Source of the DNA: an uncultured Collinsella sp.
GTDB lineage: Bacteria > Actinomycetota > Coriobacteriia > Coriobacteriales > Coriobacteriaceae
Reading direction: 5' to 3'
DNA length: 64,000 bases
Assembly (NCBI GenBank): GCA_905199225.1
Contig: CAJKFS010000007.1
Span: 1-64,000, forward strand
The notes beneath the pieces are model-generated. The model was given only the letters and a program-made list of their open reading frames with translations. It searched no databases and was not told the origin of the DNA. Within the stretch, counting starts at the first letter, position 1. Every line of letters begins with the position of its first letter. The position numbers and the translations under genes were made by a program. Of the stretch, positions 17,148-27,259 are shown piece after piece.

Positions 17148-18272
17148 ATGGACATCAAGACGATTGGCGTTGAGGAATGGCTCAACGTTTGGGAGAAAAG
17201 TGCCACGTGGGACATCGCCCAGTCGACGATCTCGTCGCTCACCATGGGCGAGCTGCGCGCGCTCGATGAGCAGGACGGCGCCACGTTCTACGAGCGCTTG
17301 GACCGCGAGAAGATGAACTACGGCTGGATCGAGGGCTCGCCGGAGTTTAAGGCCGTGGTTGCCAAGCTGTATCGTCGGGAGGTCAATCCCGACCACATTC
17401 TGCAGACCAATGGCTGCACGGGTGCGAACCTCAACGCCATCATGGCCGTGGTCGAGCCCGGCGACCACGTTATCGCCGAGTGGCCCACCTACGCACCGCT
17501 CTACGAGATTCCGCGCACGCTGGGCGCCGAGGTCGAGTATTGGGAGCTTCGCGAGGAACTCGGCTGGAAGCCCGATATCGAGGAACTCAAGCGCTTGGTG
17601 CGCCCCAACACCAAGCTTATCTGCATAAACAACGCATCGAACCCCATCGGTACGGTGCTCGATACCGATATGCTCGGCCAGATTGCCGAGATCGCCCGTT
17701 CGGTGGGCGCCTACGTGCTGTGCGACGAGGTGTATCTGCCGCTCGAAAACACTGAGTCCTTTATGTCGATGGTCGACGTGTACGAGAGGGCCATTGTCAC
17801 CAACTCGTTGTCGAAGACCTATTCGACGCCTGCGGCCCGCGTGGGCTGGGTCGTGGCCGACGAAGAGGTGTCCAACCGCATCCGTACCTATCGCGATTAC
17901 ACCATGATCTGCGGCGGTGTGTTCAACGACGCCTTGGCGACCTATGTGCTTGAGCACAAGGACAAGATCCTCGAGCGCAATCGCAAGATCGTGTTTGGCA
18001 ACCGCGATATCGCGCAGGCTTGGATCGATACGCAGCATCGCGTTTCCTGGACGGCCCCACAGGGCGTGTCTACCTCGTTTATCCAGCTGGATATTCCCGA
18101 GGACGACGAGGAGTTCTGCAAGCGCCTGCTGTCCGAGAGGGGAGTGCTGCTGGTACCCGGCAGCCGCTTTGAGCTTCCCTGTGGCGCACGCCTGGGCTAC
18201 TGCGCGAGCGAGGACGTTCTGCGCGAGGGCCTGAGGCTTTTGGGCGAGGCGCTGGCGGAGTTTGATCGCTAG
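17148..18272 (+). CDS. PLP-dependent aminotransferase, class I/II
   Basis: 374 residues from an ATG with AAGGAG 7 bases upstream. Fold type I marks: NGCTGANLNAIMAVV in the cofactor-phosphate region, the substrate-side NNASNPIGTVL, the CDEVYLPLE aspartate that contacts the pyridine nitrogen, and the cofactor lysine at 223 in SLSKTYSTPAARVGW. Its place between two arginine deiminase genes suggests an amino acid linked to arginine or ornithine metabolism, but the substrate is not shown by sequence. It resembles aminotransferases of the capreomycidine-synthase type; this is recall, not proof. Terminators on both sides make it a separate unit. Confidence 0.88.
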   Translation: MDIKTIGVEEWLNVWEKSATWDIAQSTISSLTMGELRALDEQDGATFYERLDREKMNYGWIEGSPEFKAVVAKLYRREVNPDHILQTNGCTGANLNAIMAVVEPGDHVIAEWPTYAPLYEIPRTLGAEVEYWELREELGWKPDIEELKRLVRPNTKLICINNASNPIGTVLDTDMLGQIAEIARSVGAYVLCDEVYLPLENTESFMSMVDVYERAIVTNSLSKTYSTPAARVGWVVADEEVSNRIRTYRDYTMICGGVFNDALATYVLEHKDKILERNRKIVFGNRDIAQAWIDTQHRVSWTAPQGVSTSFIQLDIPEDDEEFCKRLLSERGVLLVPGSRFELPCGARLGYCASEDVLREGLRLLGEALAEFDR

Positions 18273-18321
18273 GATTCCGATGATCTTCGAGGGCGTTATC
18301 TAAATTGGCCGAAGATAATCG

Positions 18322-18361
18322 AAAACGGACCCGTTTCCCTAGTGAAGCGGGTCCGTTTTTC
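18322..18361 (+). terminator. Strong terminator after the aminotransferase gene
   Basis: AAAACGGACCCGTTTC (18322-18337) pairs with GAAGCGGGTCCGTTTT (18344-18359), followed by T residues. Confidence 0.88.
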
Positions 18362-18438
18362 TATACCGAGAAGTCAAGTTGTTACAAATGGGGCCGTAAA
18401 GCGAGCCGGTATCCGCTGGGCCTTATACTGAGTTTCCG

Positions 18439-18482
18439 GTGAACGGTATCAAGCGTCTGGTAAACGGTAATTTATTTACCAG
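18439..18482 (+). promoter_or_regulatory. Upstream operator block of second arcA
   Basis: GTGAACGGTATC (18439-18450) is followed by an inverted repeat CTGGTAAA (18457-18464) / TTTACCAG (18475-18482). The first motif is shared with the distal site before copy 1. The stretch from here to the proximal promoter is AT-rich and holds no gene. Confidence 0.4.
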
Positions 18483-18696
18483 AAATGAATAGGACAATCT
18501 TTTTTCTGAATAAAAATGAAAATGGTTGAGACGCGGTATGAACCGCTAATTCTATTCATAGCTTTAGTGGAAATATGCAATTTGAGGATGGTTTAACAAA
18601 GTTAAGTTCCATTTGATTTTAGGATTGAAAACGCGTTTAAGCACGTAAATACGCTTTATTAAGATGAAGTGTGCCATGCGTGAAGTATATGTGTAT

Positions 18697-18763
18697 GCCG
18701 TTCACCCCCTATAAAAAACCGTTCGGGGGCAAGGTGGAAGTATGGGCTGATTTTGGATATAAA
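18697..18763 (+). promoter_or_regulatory. arcA promoter with tandem CCGTTC sites (second copy)
   Basis: GCCGTTCA begins at 18697 and ACCGTTCG at 18718 (21 bases apart), then GGGGGCAAGGTGGAA and TTTTGGATATAAA with -10 TATAAA at 18758-18763. The distance from the second CCGTTC to the -10 is 39 bases, the same as in copy 1, although the flanking sequences have diverged. Confidence 0.6.
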
Positions 18764-18845
18764 TATGTCGTCAGCAATAACGCCTCACACGGAGGGGCGC
18801 TAACGAATCGGCCCTGACAAGGGCCCGAAAGAAAGGTAGGAGGCC

Positions 18846-20087
18846 ATGACGAAAGGTCTGCACGTGCCTTCCGAGATCGGCAAGCTCAGGAAGGTCTGCC
18901 TGCACCGTCCCGGCGACGAGCTCCTCAACCTGCCGCCCGACGAGCTCGAGCGACTCCTGTTCGACGACGTCCCGTTCCTGGAGGTCGCGCAGCAGGAGCA
19001 CGACACCTTCGCCCAGATCCTGAGGGACCAGGGCGTGGAGGTCCTCTACCTCGAGAACCTCGTCGCCGAGGTGTTCGACCAGGTCCCCGGCGCCCGCGCC
19101 GAGTTCACCGACCAGTACATCGCCGAGGCCGGCATCCGCGGCCAGCACATGCCGCAGATCGTCCGCGAGAAGCTGGACTCCATCGAGGACAACCTCGAGT
19201 TCGTCAAGAAGACCATGGCCGGCATGACCAAGTCCGAGATCGACATGCCCCTCACGGCGTCCACGACCCTCGACTCCCTGGTCAACTCCGAGTCCGAGTC
19301 CGACCTGATCATCGACCCGATGCCCAACCTCTACTTCACCCGCGACCCGTTCGCGGTCATCGGCGAGGGCGTCAACCTCAACCGCATGTACTCGGTCACC
19401 CGCAACCGCGAGACCCTGTACGGCAAGTACATCTTCAAGTACCACCCCGACTACAAGGACGTCTCGCTGTACTTCCGCCGCGACTGCCAGTTCCACACCG
19501 AGGGCGGCGACGTGCTGAACATCAACGAGAAGACCCTCGCCGTCGGCATCTCCCAGCGCACCCAGGCCGCCGCGATCGACGTCATGGCCCAGAACATCTT
19601 CTGGAACTCCGACTCCAAGGTCGAGCGCATCCTGGCCTTCGACATCCCGGTCTCGCGCGCCTTCATGCACCTCGACACGGTCTTCACCCAGATCGACGTC
19701 GATAAGTTCACGATCCACCCCGCCATCATGGGCACCCTGCGCGTCTACGAGCTGACCGCCGGCAAGAACCCGGGCGACGTGAACATCCGCCTGATCGAGG
19801 ACACCCTCGAGCACGTCCTGGAGGACGCCACCGGCGTCGACCAGGTCAAGCTGATCCCCTGCGGCGGCGGCGACCCGATCGCGGCCTCCCGCGAGCAGTG
19901 GAACGACGGCTCCAACACCCTGTGCGTCGAGCCCGGCAAGATCTGCGTCTACGCCCGCAACACCGTCACCAACGACGTGCTGTACAAGGAGGGCCTGGAC
20001 CTTCTCGTCGTGCCCTCCGCCGAGCTCTCCCGCGGCCGCGGCGGCCCGCGCTGCATGAGCATGCCCTTCTGGCGCGAGGACCTCTAA
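18846..20087 (+). CDS. arcA: Arginine deiminase, copy 2
   Basis: 413 residues, identical in every base I compared to the gene at 15757, from the shared leader GCCCGAAAGAAAGGTAGGAG through the stop codon; similarity ends within a few bases of the stop. Silent-site identity implies a very recent duplication or ongoing gene conversion. This copy directly precedes the ornithine carbamoyltransferase gene, so it is the one embedded in the pathway operon order arcA-argF-carrier. Confidence 0.97.
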   Translation: MTKGLHVPSEIGKLRKVCLHRPGDELLNLPPDELERLLFDDVPFLEVAQQEHDTFAQILRDQGVEVLYLENLVAEVFDQVPGARAEFTDQYIAEAGIRGQHMPQIVREKLDSIEDNLEFVKKTMAGMTKSEIDMPLTASTTLDSLVNSESESDLIIDPMPNLYFTRDPFAVIGEGVNLNRMYSVTRNRETLYGKYIFKYHPDYKDVSLYFRRDCQFHTEGGDVLNINEKTLAVGISQRTQAAAIDVMAQNIFWNSDSKVERILAFDIPVSRAFMHLDTVFTQIDVDKFTIHPAIMGTLRVYELTAGKNPGDVNIRLIEDTLEHVLEDATGVDQVKLIPCGGGDPIAASREQWNDGSNTLCVEPGKICVYARNTVTNDVLYKEGLDLLVVPSAELSRGRGGPRCMSMPFWREDL

Positions 20088-20099
20088 GTCTTTCCGTTT

Positions 20100-20147
20100 C
20101 CGGTGCGGTCCCCCTACAACCGCACCGGCTTCGCCCGTTAAACGGGC
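20100..20147 (+). terminator. Hairpins between arcA copy 2 and argF
   Basis: CCGGTGCGGT (20100-20109) pairs with ACCGCACCGG (20119-20128), and GCCCGTT-A-AACGGGC (20133-20147) follows. No T run is present, so these may attenuate or process the transcript rather than end it. Confidence 0.5.
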
Positions 20148-20192
20148 ACCACTAATACTTACGTAATTCATTTCTTCGAAAGGAATCAAACC

Positions 20193-21188
20193 ATGGGTGT
20201 TAACCTTTCCGGCCGTAGCTTCCTCAAGCTTCTCGACCTCACCACCGAGGAGATCGAGTACCTGCTCAAGCTCTCCAAGAACTTCAAGGATATGAAGCGC
20301 GCTGGCGTTCCGCACCGCTATCTCGAGGGCAAGAACATCGTTCTGCTCTTCCAGAAGACCTCTACTCGTACCCGCTGCGCCTTCGAGGTCGGCGGCATGG
20401 ATCTGGGCATGGGCGTCACCTACCTCGATCCGGGTTCGTCGCAGATGGGCAAGAAGGAGTCCATCGAGGACACTGCCCGCGTTCTCGGCCGCATGTATGA
20501 CGGCATCGAGTTCCGTGGCTTTGCCCAGGACGATGTCGAGGAGCTCGCTGCTAAGTCCGGCGTGCCCGTGTGGAACGGCCTGACCACTGAGTGGCATCCC
20601 ACCCAGATGCTCGCCGACATCCTGACCGTCCAGGAGAACTTCAACTACGACATCAAGGGCAAGACCCTCGTCTTCATGGGCGACTGCAAGAACAACGTTG
20701 CTCGCTCCCTCATGGTTGTCTGCTCCAAGCTTGGCATGAACTTCGTGGCCTGCGGCCCCGAGGAGTGCATGCCCGCTGACGACGTCATCGAGGCCTGCAA
20801 GCCCATCGCCGAGGCCAACGGCTGCACCATCAAGCTGACCACCGACGTCAAGGACGGCGTCACCGGTGCCGACGTTATCTACACCGACGTGTGGGTCTCC
20901 ATGGGCGAGCCTGACGAGGTCTGGGCCGAGCGCATCGCTCAGCTCACCCCGTATCGTGTCACCTCCGAGGTCATGGCTATGGCCAACCCGGGTGCCATCT
21001 TCCTGCACTGCCTGCCCAGCTTCCACGACACCAACACCACGATTGGCGCCGAGAAGTGCGAGCAGTTCGGCATCACCGAGCAGGAGGTCACCGACGAGGT
21101 CTTCGAGAGCCCCGCTTCCAAGGTCTTCGACGAGGCCGAGAACCGCATGCACACCATCAAGGCTGTCATGTACGCCACGCTCAAGTAA
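20193..21188 (+). CDS. argF: Ornithine carbamoyltransferase
   Basis: 331 residues. The carbamoyl-phosphate motif STRTR is at residues 57-61, HPTQMLAD marks the mid-domain, and HCLPSFHD is the ornithine-binding cysteine loop. The enzyme links citrulline plus phosphate with ornithine plus carbamoyl phosphate. In this setting, after arginine deiminase, the breakdown direction (ArcB role) is likely. AAAGGAATC precedes the ATG. No carbamate kinase gene follows, so that last step must be encoded elsewhere. Confidence 0.95.
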   Translation: MGVNLSGRSFLKLLDLTTEEIEYLLKLSKNFKDMKRAGVPHRYLEGKNIVLLFQKTSTRTRCAFEVGGMDLGMGVTYLDPGSSQMGKKESIEDTARVLGRMYDGIEFRGFAQDDVEELAAKSGVPVWNGLTTEWHPTQMLADILTVQENFNYDIKGKTLVFMGDCKNNVARSLMVVCSKLGMNFVACGPEECMPADDVIEACKPIAEANGCTIKLTTDVKDGVTGADVIYTDVWVSMGEPDEVWAERIAQLTPYRVTSEVMAMANPGAIFLHCLPSFHDTNTTIGAEKCEQFGITEQEVTDEVFESPASKVFDEAENRMHTIKAVMYATLK

Positions 21189-21203
21189 GAGCATCTAGCA
21201 TCT

Positions 21204-21241
21204 CGCTCGGGGTGTCTTGCTGCACACCCCGAGCGGCTTTG
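21204..21241 (+). terminator. Terminator after argF
   Basis: CGCTCGGGGTGT (21204-21215) pairs perfectly with ACACCCCGAGCG (21224-21235); GCTTTGT follows. Confidence 0.7.
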
Positions 21242-21335
21242 TCTGGTAAATATCTCGCGTCGGGCGGTGGGCACGGCACGGAAGATCCGCTTAGCGCGAG
21301 AAAGTTAAATGATTTATGAAGGGGGGATGAGAACC

Positions 21336-22814
21336 ATGACTGAGACCGCTAAGAAAAAGCGCGGTATGCCTTCATCGTTCACCATTCTTCTAGCTCTGCT
21401 GGCAATTGTTGCAGTGATTACCGTTATCGTCTCCGGCACGTCCGGTGGCGCGGTTACTGCCGCCCGTCTGAGCGATTTCTGCACTGCCCCGATCCTGGGC
21501 TTCGCTGACGCTCTGCCCGTCTGCCTCTTCGTTATGATCCTGGGCGGCTTCCTCGGCATGATGACCGAGACCGGCGCCCTGGACAACGGCATCGCCGTCC
21601 TGGTGCAGAAGCTTAAGGGCAACGAGATTATGCTCATTCCCGTGCTGATGCTCATCTTCTCCCTCGGTGGTACCACCTATGGTATGTGCGAGGAGACCGT
21701 TCCCTTCTACGCCCTGCTCGCCGCTACCATGATGGCCGCTGGCTTCGACCCCATGGTCGGTGCCGCTACCGTCCTGCTCGGCGCTGGCTGCGGCTGCCTG
21801 GGCTCCACGGTTAACCCGTTCGCCGTCGGCGCTGCCGTCGACGCTCTGACCGGCGTTGGCATTGAGGTCAACCAGTCCATCATCATCGGCCTCGGTGCCG
21901 TCCTGTGGATTGTCACTACCGCTATGTCCATCTTCTTCGTGATGAGCTACGCCAAGAAGGTCAAGGCTGACAAGGGTTCCACCATCCTGTCGATGCAGGA
22001 GCTCAAGGACGCCGAAGAGGCTCACGGCAAGGCTGCTTCCGAGGTCCACAAGGAGGTCAAGCTCACCGGTCGTCAGAAGGGTGTTCTGATCGCCTTCGCC
22101 TTCACCTTCGTCGTCATGATCGTCGGCTTCATTCCGCTGGCCGACCTCAACGAGGGCGTCGCCAACTTCTTCGACGCTGGCGCTGTCTACGACGCCGACG
22201 GTAACGCCGTCGTCCAGGGCTGGTCTGCCCTGATCACCGGCCTGCCCATTGGCCAGTGGTACTTCGACGAGGCTTCCACCTGGTTCTTCCTCATGGCCGT
22301 CCTGATCGGTATCATCGGTGGCCTGTCCGAGAAGCAGATCGTTAACACCTTCATCACCGGCGCTGCCGACATGATGTCCGTTGTTCTCGTCATCGCCCTC
22401 GCCCGTGGTATCTCCGTCCTCATGGCTAACACCGGCCTCGATGTCTTCGTCCTCGACGCTGCCGCCAATGCCCTGGCTGGCCTGTCCGGCGTGATCTTCG
22501 CTCCCATGAGCTTCCTGGTCTACTTCGGCCTGTCCTTCCTGATCCCCTCGACCTCCGGTATGGCCACCGTCTCCATGCCCATCATGGGACCGCTGGCTGT
22601 TAAGCTCGGCTTCTCGCCTGAGGTCATGGTCATGATCTTCTCCGCCGCCATCGGTGTCGTGAACCTGTTCACCCCGACCTCCGGCGCCATCATGGGCGGT
22701 CTCGCCCTGGCCAAGATCGAGTGGACGACCTGGCTCAAGTTTGCCCTTAAGCTCATCGTCGCTCTCTCCGTCGTCTGCGCCGTCATCCTGACCGTCGCCT
22801 GCGTGCTGCTCTAA
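21336..22814 (+). CDS. YfcC/ArcD-type basic amino acid carrier (probable arginine-ornithine exchanger)
   Basis: 492 residues with about 11-13 membrane segments. It has the YfcC family style: GGFLGMMTETGALDNGI, GGTTYGMCEETVPFYAL and the C-terminal LIPSTSGMATVSMPIMGPLA. The family includes the ArcD-like exchangers that bring arginine in and ornithine out. Placement right after arcA-argF supports that role. The ATG at 21336 is favoured because GGGGGG stands 9 bases before it; the ATG at 21327 abuts that tract. Codon choice is strongly biased like the rest of the locus. Confidence 0.85.
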   Translation: MTETAKKKRGMPSSFTILLALLAIVAVITVIVSGTSGGAVTAARLSDFCTAPILGFADALPVCLFVMILGGFLGMMTETGALDNGIAVLVQKLKGNEIMLIPVLMLIFSLGGTTYGMCEETVPFYALLAATMMAAGFDPMVGAATVLLGAGCGCLGSTVNPFAVGAAVDALTGVGIEVNQSIIIGLGAVLWIVTTAMSIFFVMSYAKKVKADKGSTILSMQELKDAEEAHGKAASEVHKEVKLTGRQKGVLIAFAFTFVVMIVGFIPLADLNEGVANFFDAGAVYDADGNAVVQGWSALITGLPIGQWYFDEASTWFFLMAVLIGIIGGLSEKQIVNTFITGAADMMSVVLVIALARGISVLMANTGLDVFVLDAAANALAGLSGVIFAPMSFLVYFGLSFLIPSTSGMATVSMPIMGPLAVKLGFSPEVMVMIFSAAIGVVNLFTPTSGAIMGGLALAKIEWTTWLKFALKLIVALSVVCAVILTVACVLL

Positions 22815-22982
22815 GTACCCAACGGGTACCCCACGGAAACCTTGACGATCCTGTAAAGGATCACCTGGTCATCGTCTGTCCGGTGGGGTAAACCCACCGG
22901 TAGACTCCTACCTTTAGCCCCCTTCCGTTCCGTGCGCGGGAGGGGGCGCTCTCATGTTGCGCGGTTCTACGAACCGCGCAAC
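22815..22982. other. Three successive hairpins after the carrier gene
   Basis: No gene is seen in this part of the 533-base gap. CCGGTGGG/CCCACCGG (22880-22900), GCCCCCTTCC/GGGAGGGGGC (22917-22947) and a perfect 11-bp GTTGCGCGGTT/AACCGCGCAAC (22956-22982) follow one another. None has a clear T run. They probably end or protect the arginine-locus transcript. Confidence 0.5.
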
Positions 22983-23002
22983 CAGTCGACGCTGCGCGCC
23001 GC

Positions 23003-23088
23003 CCAGGACGACAATTTGTCATTCAAAAGGCAAGGCATGACCAAAAGGTCTATGCCTTGCCTTTTTCATGCCAACTTGTACGTCCTGG
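23003..23088. repeat. Nested hairpin downstream of the arginine locus
   Basis: Outer arms CCAGGACG (23003-23010) and CGTCCTGG (23081-23088), extended by imperfect ACAA/TTGT pairing, enclose a perfect 14-bp inner stem AAAAGGCAAGGCAT (23025-23038) / ATGCCTTGCCTTTT (23052-23065). It has the outer-spacer-inner plan of the hairpins at 4917, 8530 and 8733, but different sequence. Confidence 0.6.
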
Positions 23089-23171
23089 ACGTCGCTCACT
23101 GACTTATGCTCAACCTGCGGCGCTGCCATTATTGATGCAAAGGGGTCAGGTTAGTTTGCGCCAAAAAGGGG

Positions 23172-23240
23172 AAGTTGCGGTGGAATAGTTCCTGTTTGGC
23201 CGTCTTGAGGGGTTAAACGGGAACTATTTCACCGCAACTT
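23172..23240. repeat. Dispersed hairpin repeat, copy 1 of 3
   Basis: The 21-base left arm starting AAGTTGCGGTGGAATA pairs with a right arm ending TATTTCACCGCAACTT, with one G-T wobble. The left arm is identical over 21 bases to that of the copy at 61522. The 27-base loop starts TGTTTGGC. It lies between the carrier gene and the DUF1846 gene. Confidence 0.75.
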
Positions 23241-23347
23241 ATCGATGGCGTGTTTGGTTGGTGCCAGTTGATTGCTTGGGCGTTGGGGAGGGTCTGCTCC
23301 GTTATAATCGCCTAGAACATTAATTGGAAACGGGACGGGAGCCATAC

Positions 23348-24829
23348 ATGCGCCAGGGTTTCGACAACGCGAAGTATATCGAGCTGCAGGCTGCTCACAT
23401 TAAGGAGCGCATCTCACAGTTTGGTGGCAAGCTCTATTTGGAGTTTGGCGGCAAGCTGTTCGATGACTATCATGCGAGCCGCGTGCTGCCGGGTTTTGAA
23501 CCGGACAGCAAGTTCCGCATGCTCAAGAGCATCGCCGACGATGTCGAGGTTATCATCGCGATCAACGCGAACCACATCGAGAAAAACAAGGCTCGCGGTG
23601 ACCTTGGCATTACCTATGACGAGGATGTGCTGCGCCTGGTTGACTTGTTCCGCGGCAACGGCTTTGCCGTCGCGGCTGTGGTCATCACCCAGTACGCCGG
23701 CCAGCCTGCTGCCGATGTGTTCCGCAACCGCCTGAACGCGCTCGGCATTCCTGCCAAGCTGCACTATCCCATCGAGGGCTACCCGCACGATGTCGATCTG
23801 ATCGTGTCCGATGATGGCTACGGCAAGAACGAGTTTGTCGAGACCACGCGTCCGCTCGTTGTCGTGACGGCACCCGGCCCCGGCTCGGGCAAGCTCGCCA
23901 CTTGCCTCTCGCAGCTGTATCACGAGCACAAGCACGGCACCGCCGCCGGCTACGCCAAGTTCGAGACTTTCCCGGTCTGGAATCTGCCCCTCACGCATCC
24001 GGTCAACATCGCCTACGAGGCCGCCACGGCCGACCTCGACGATGCCAATATCATCGACTCCTTCCACTTGGAGGCCTACAACAAGACCACGGTCAACTAC
24101 AACCGTGACGTCGAGGCTTTCCCGGTGGTCCGTGCTCTGATGGAAAAGATCCTGGGTAAGAGCCCCTACCAGAGCCCCACGGACATGGGCGTCAATATGG
24201 TCGGTTTTGCCATTACCGATGACGATGCCTGCCGCGACGCTTCCAAGATGGAGATCGTCCGCCGCTACTTTACCGCGGTCGAAAATGTGCGCCGTACCGG
24301 CGTGGGCGATGAGCAGGTTGATCGTCTCAAGCTCATTATGAAGAAGGCCGGTATCGACAAGAATTACTCGCCGGCACGCTCGGCCGCCCTTACCAGGGAG
24401 CAGCTGACGGGTGGCCCCGTAGGCGCCATGGTCATGCCCGACGGCTCCGTGGTGACCGGCAAGACTTCCACGCGCCTGGGCGCCGCGAGCTCGCTCATCA
24501 TGAATGCACTTAAGCATGTCTCGGGCGTTGACCTTGAGCTCGAGGTCATTAGCGATGAGGCGATCGAGCCTATCAGCAAGCTCAAGACGCATTTCCTTGG
24601 TAGCAAGAACCCGCGCCTGCACACCGACGAGACGCTTATGGCGCTCTCGATCACCTCGGCAACGAGCGAGACGGCGGCCCGCGTCCTTTCGGGCCTGGAG
24701 CAGCTGCGCGGCTGCGATGCCTTCTTTAGCGTGATCATCTCGCCGACGGACGAGACGGTGTTGCGCAAGCTGGGCATCAACGTGTGCTGCGAGCCCAAGT
24801 TCGAGCGCCGTGGTTTCTTCCACCGCTAA
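23348..24829 (+). CDS. DUF1846 (UPF0371) family protein
   Basis: 493 residues, the usual size for this conserved family. The N-terminal GFDNAKYIELQAAHIKERI, the APGPGSGKLATCLSQLYHE P-loop-like glycine stretch and PVWNLPLTHPVNIAYEAATAD are typical. The biochemical role is not established. A TATAAT -10 box lies at 23303-23308, and the chosen ATG has a GGGACGGGAG stretch upstream; an earlier in-frame ATG at 23324 lacks one. It stands alone between terminator-like structures. Confidence 0.9.
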   Translation: MRQGFDNAKYIELQAAHIKERISQFGGKLYLEFGGKLFDDYHASRVLPGFEPDSKFRMLKSIADDVEVIIAINANHIEKNKARGDLGITYDEDVLRLVDLFRGNGFAVAAVVITQYAGQPAADVFRNRLNALGIPAKLHYPIEGYPHDVDLIVSDDGYGKNEFVETTRPLVVVTAPGPGSGKLATCLSQLYHEHKHGTAAGYAKFETFPVWNLPLTHPVNIAYEAATADLDDANIIDSFHLEAYNKTTVNYNRDVEAFPVVRALMEKILGKSPYQSPTDMGVNMVGFAITDDDACRDASKMEIVRRYFTAVENVRRTGVGDEQVDRLKLIMKKAGIDKNYSPARSAALTREQLTGGPVGAMVMPDGSVVTGKTSTRLGAASSLIMNALKHVSGVDLELEVISDEAIEPISKLKTHFLGSKNPRLHTDETLMALSITSATSETAARVLSGLEQLRGCDAFFSVIISPTDETVLRKLGINVCCEPKFERRGFFHR

Positions 24830-24848
24830 GTCTGGATAAATTGGTCTG

Positions 24849-24887
24849 AAAGGGGCGCATCGGGTATGCATTCGGTGTGCCCCTTTT
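24849..24887 (+). terminator. Terminator after the DUF1846 gene
   Basis: AAAGGGGC (24849-24856) pairs with GCCCCTTT (24879-24886) and ends in a T run. Confidence 0.8.
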
Positions 24888-24900
24888 ATCAACAAAGCTA

Positions 24901-24959
24901 CCGTTTAACCTAAAAATAGCCCGTTTACCTGCCTATAAGCGATTTGGGCGGTATACAAT
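24901..24959 (+). promoter_or_regulatory. Tandem CCGTTTA sites and -10 box before the winged-helix gene
   Basis: CCGTTTAACC at 24901 and CCGTTTACC at 24921 are 20 bases apart, and a TACAAT -10 box follows at 24954-24959 without a good -35. The plan recalls the CCGTTC pairs before arcA. Confidence 0.4.
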
Positions 24960-25078
24960 AACCCTAATTGTTTCATCCTTTTGCGGGGATGCCGCATGAT
25001 GGATGTTGCCGGCCATCATGGGGTGTGCCGGTCGCGCACGGTGCATGTGATGCCCGTGCTCGGTTTGAGGAGGCTGCC

Positions 25079-25417
25079 ATGGCTGGCAAGGGTCGTGCGA
25101 GTGTCAACGATATGAAGCGTGTCGAGGTGCAGGTGCTGATGGAGATCGCACAGCTGTCCGAAGACAACGGCGGATTTTATGGCTTTTCGCGCAAGACGCT
25201 TGCCGAGCGTGTGGGGGTGTCTCCGTATCGCGCCCGCGCGGCAATTGAACGCTTGGAATCCGAAGACATCATCGAGGTCGTCTCGCGCTACAGCGACGAC
25301 GGCGGCCAGCTCGCAAATGGTATTTGTCTCACGGAGCGTGGCGAATGGTATCTAGAGGGCATCCGTGCCGGTATGCTCGTGAAGGACTTGATCGAGGATG
25401 AAGCCGCCGATCGATAA
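25079..25417 (+). CDS. Small winged-helix DNA-binding protein
   Basis: 112 residues from an ATG with GAGGAGG upstream. Residues about 10-75 form a winged helix: a first helix DMKRVEVQVLMEIAQLSE, then FSRKTLAERVGVSPYRARAAIERLESEDIIEVVSRY, the typical helix-turn-helix and wing. It resembles GntR/MarR-like domains without any ligand domain. It may sense little itself, or act as a partner. The tandem repeats in its own promoter region could be autoregulatory sites. Target genes unknown. Confidence 0.75.
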   Translation: MAGKGRASVNDMKRVEVQVLMEIAQLSEDNGGFYGFSRKTLAERVGVSPYRARAAIERLESEDIIEVVSRYSDDGGQLANGICLTERGEWYLEGIRAGMLVKDLIEDEAADR

Positions 25418-25441
25418 CAGCGTGCATTCATAGTGGAAACG

Positions 25442-25473
25442 ACGCCGCCTGGGCAACCGGACGGCGTTTTGTT
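25442..25473 (+). terminator. Terminator after the winged-helix gene
   Basis: ACGCCG (25442-25447) pairs with CGGCGT (25462-25467), with CC/GG steps inside, followed by TTTGTTT. Confidence 0.65.
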
Positions 25474-25589
25474 TCGAGATGGAGAAATGCGATTGCGCGT
25501 AAGAAAAAATGCGTGCGGCGCGCGTCGCGAGTATTACAATGAAGACCCGTAAGATGTGTATGGACAACTTCTACGGGAAGCGCAGGTAA

Positions 25590-27257
<1,668 letters not shown>

Positions 27258-27259
27258 GG

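Noticed and set aside
18771..21194. 807-codon open frame on the minus strand across arcA and argF
   Set aside because: It is the mirror of strongly biased G/C-ending codons; residues are Val/Leu/Gly/Asp/His-rich without motifs, and both plus-strand genes are certain.
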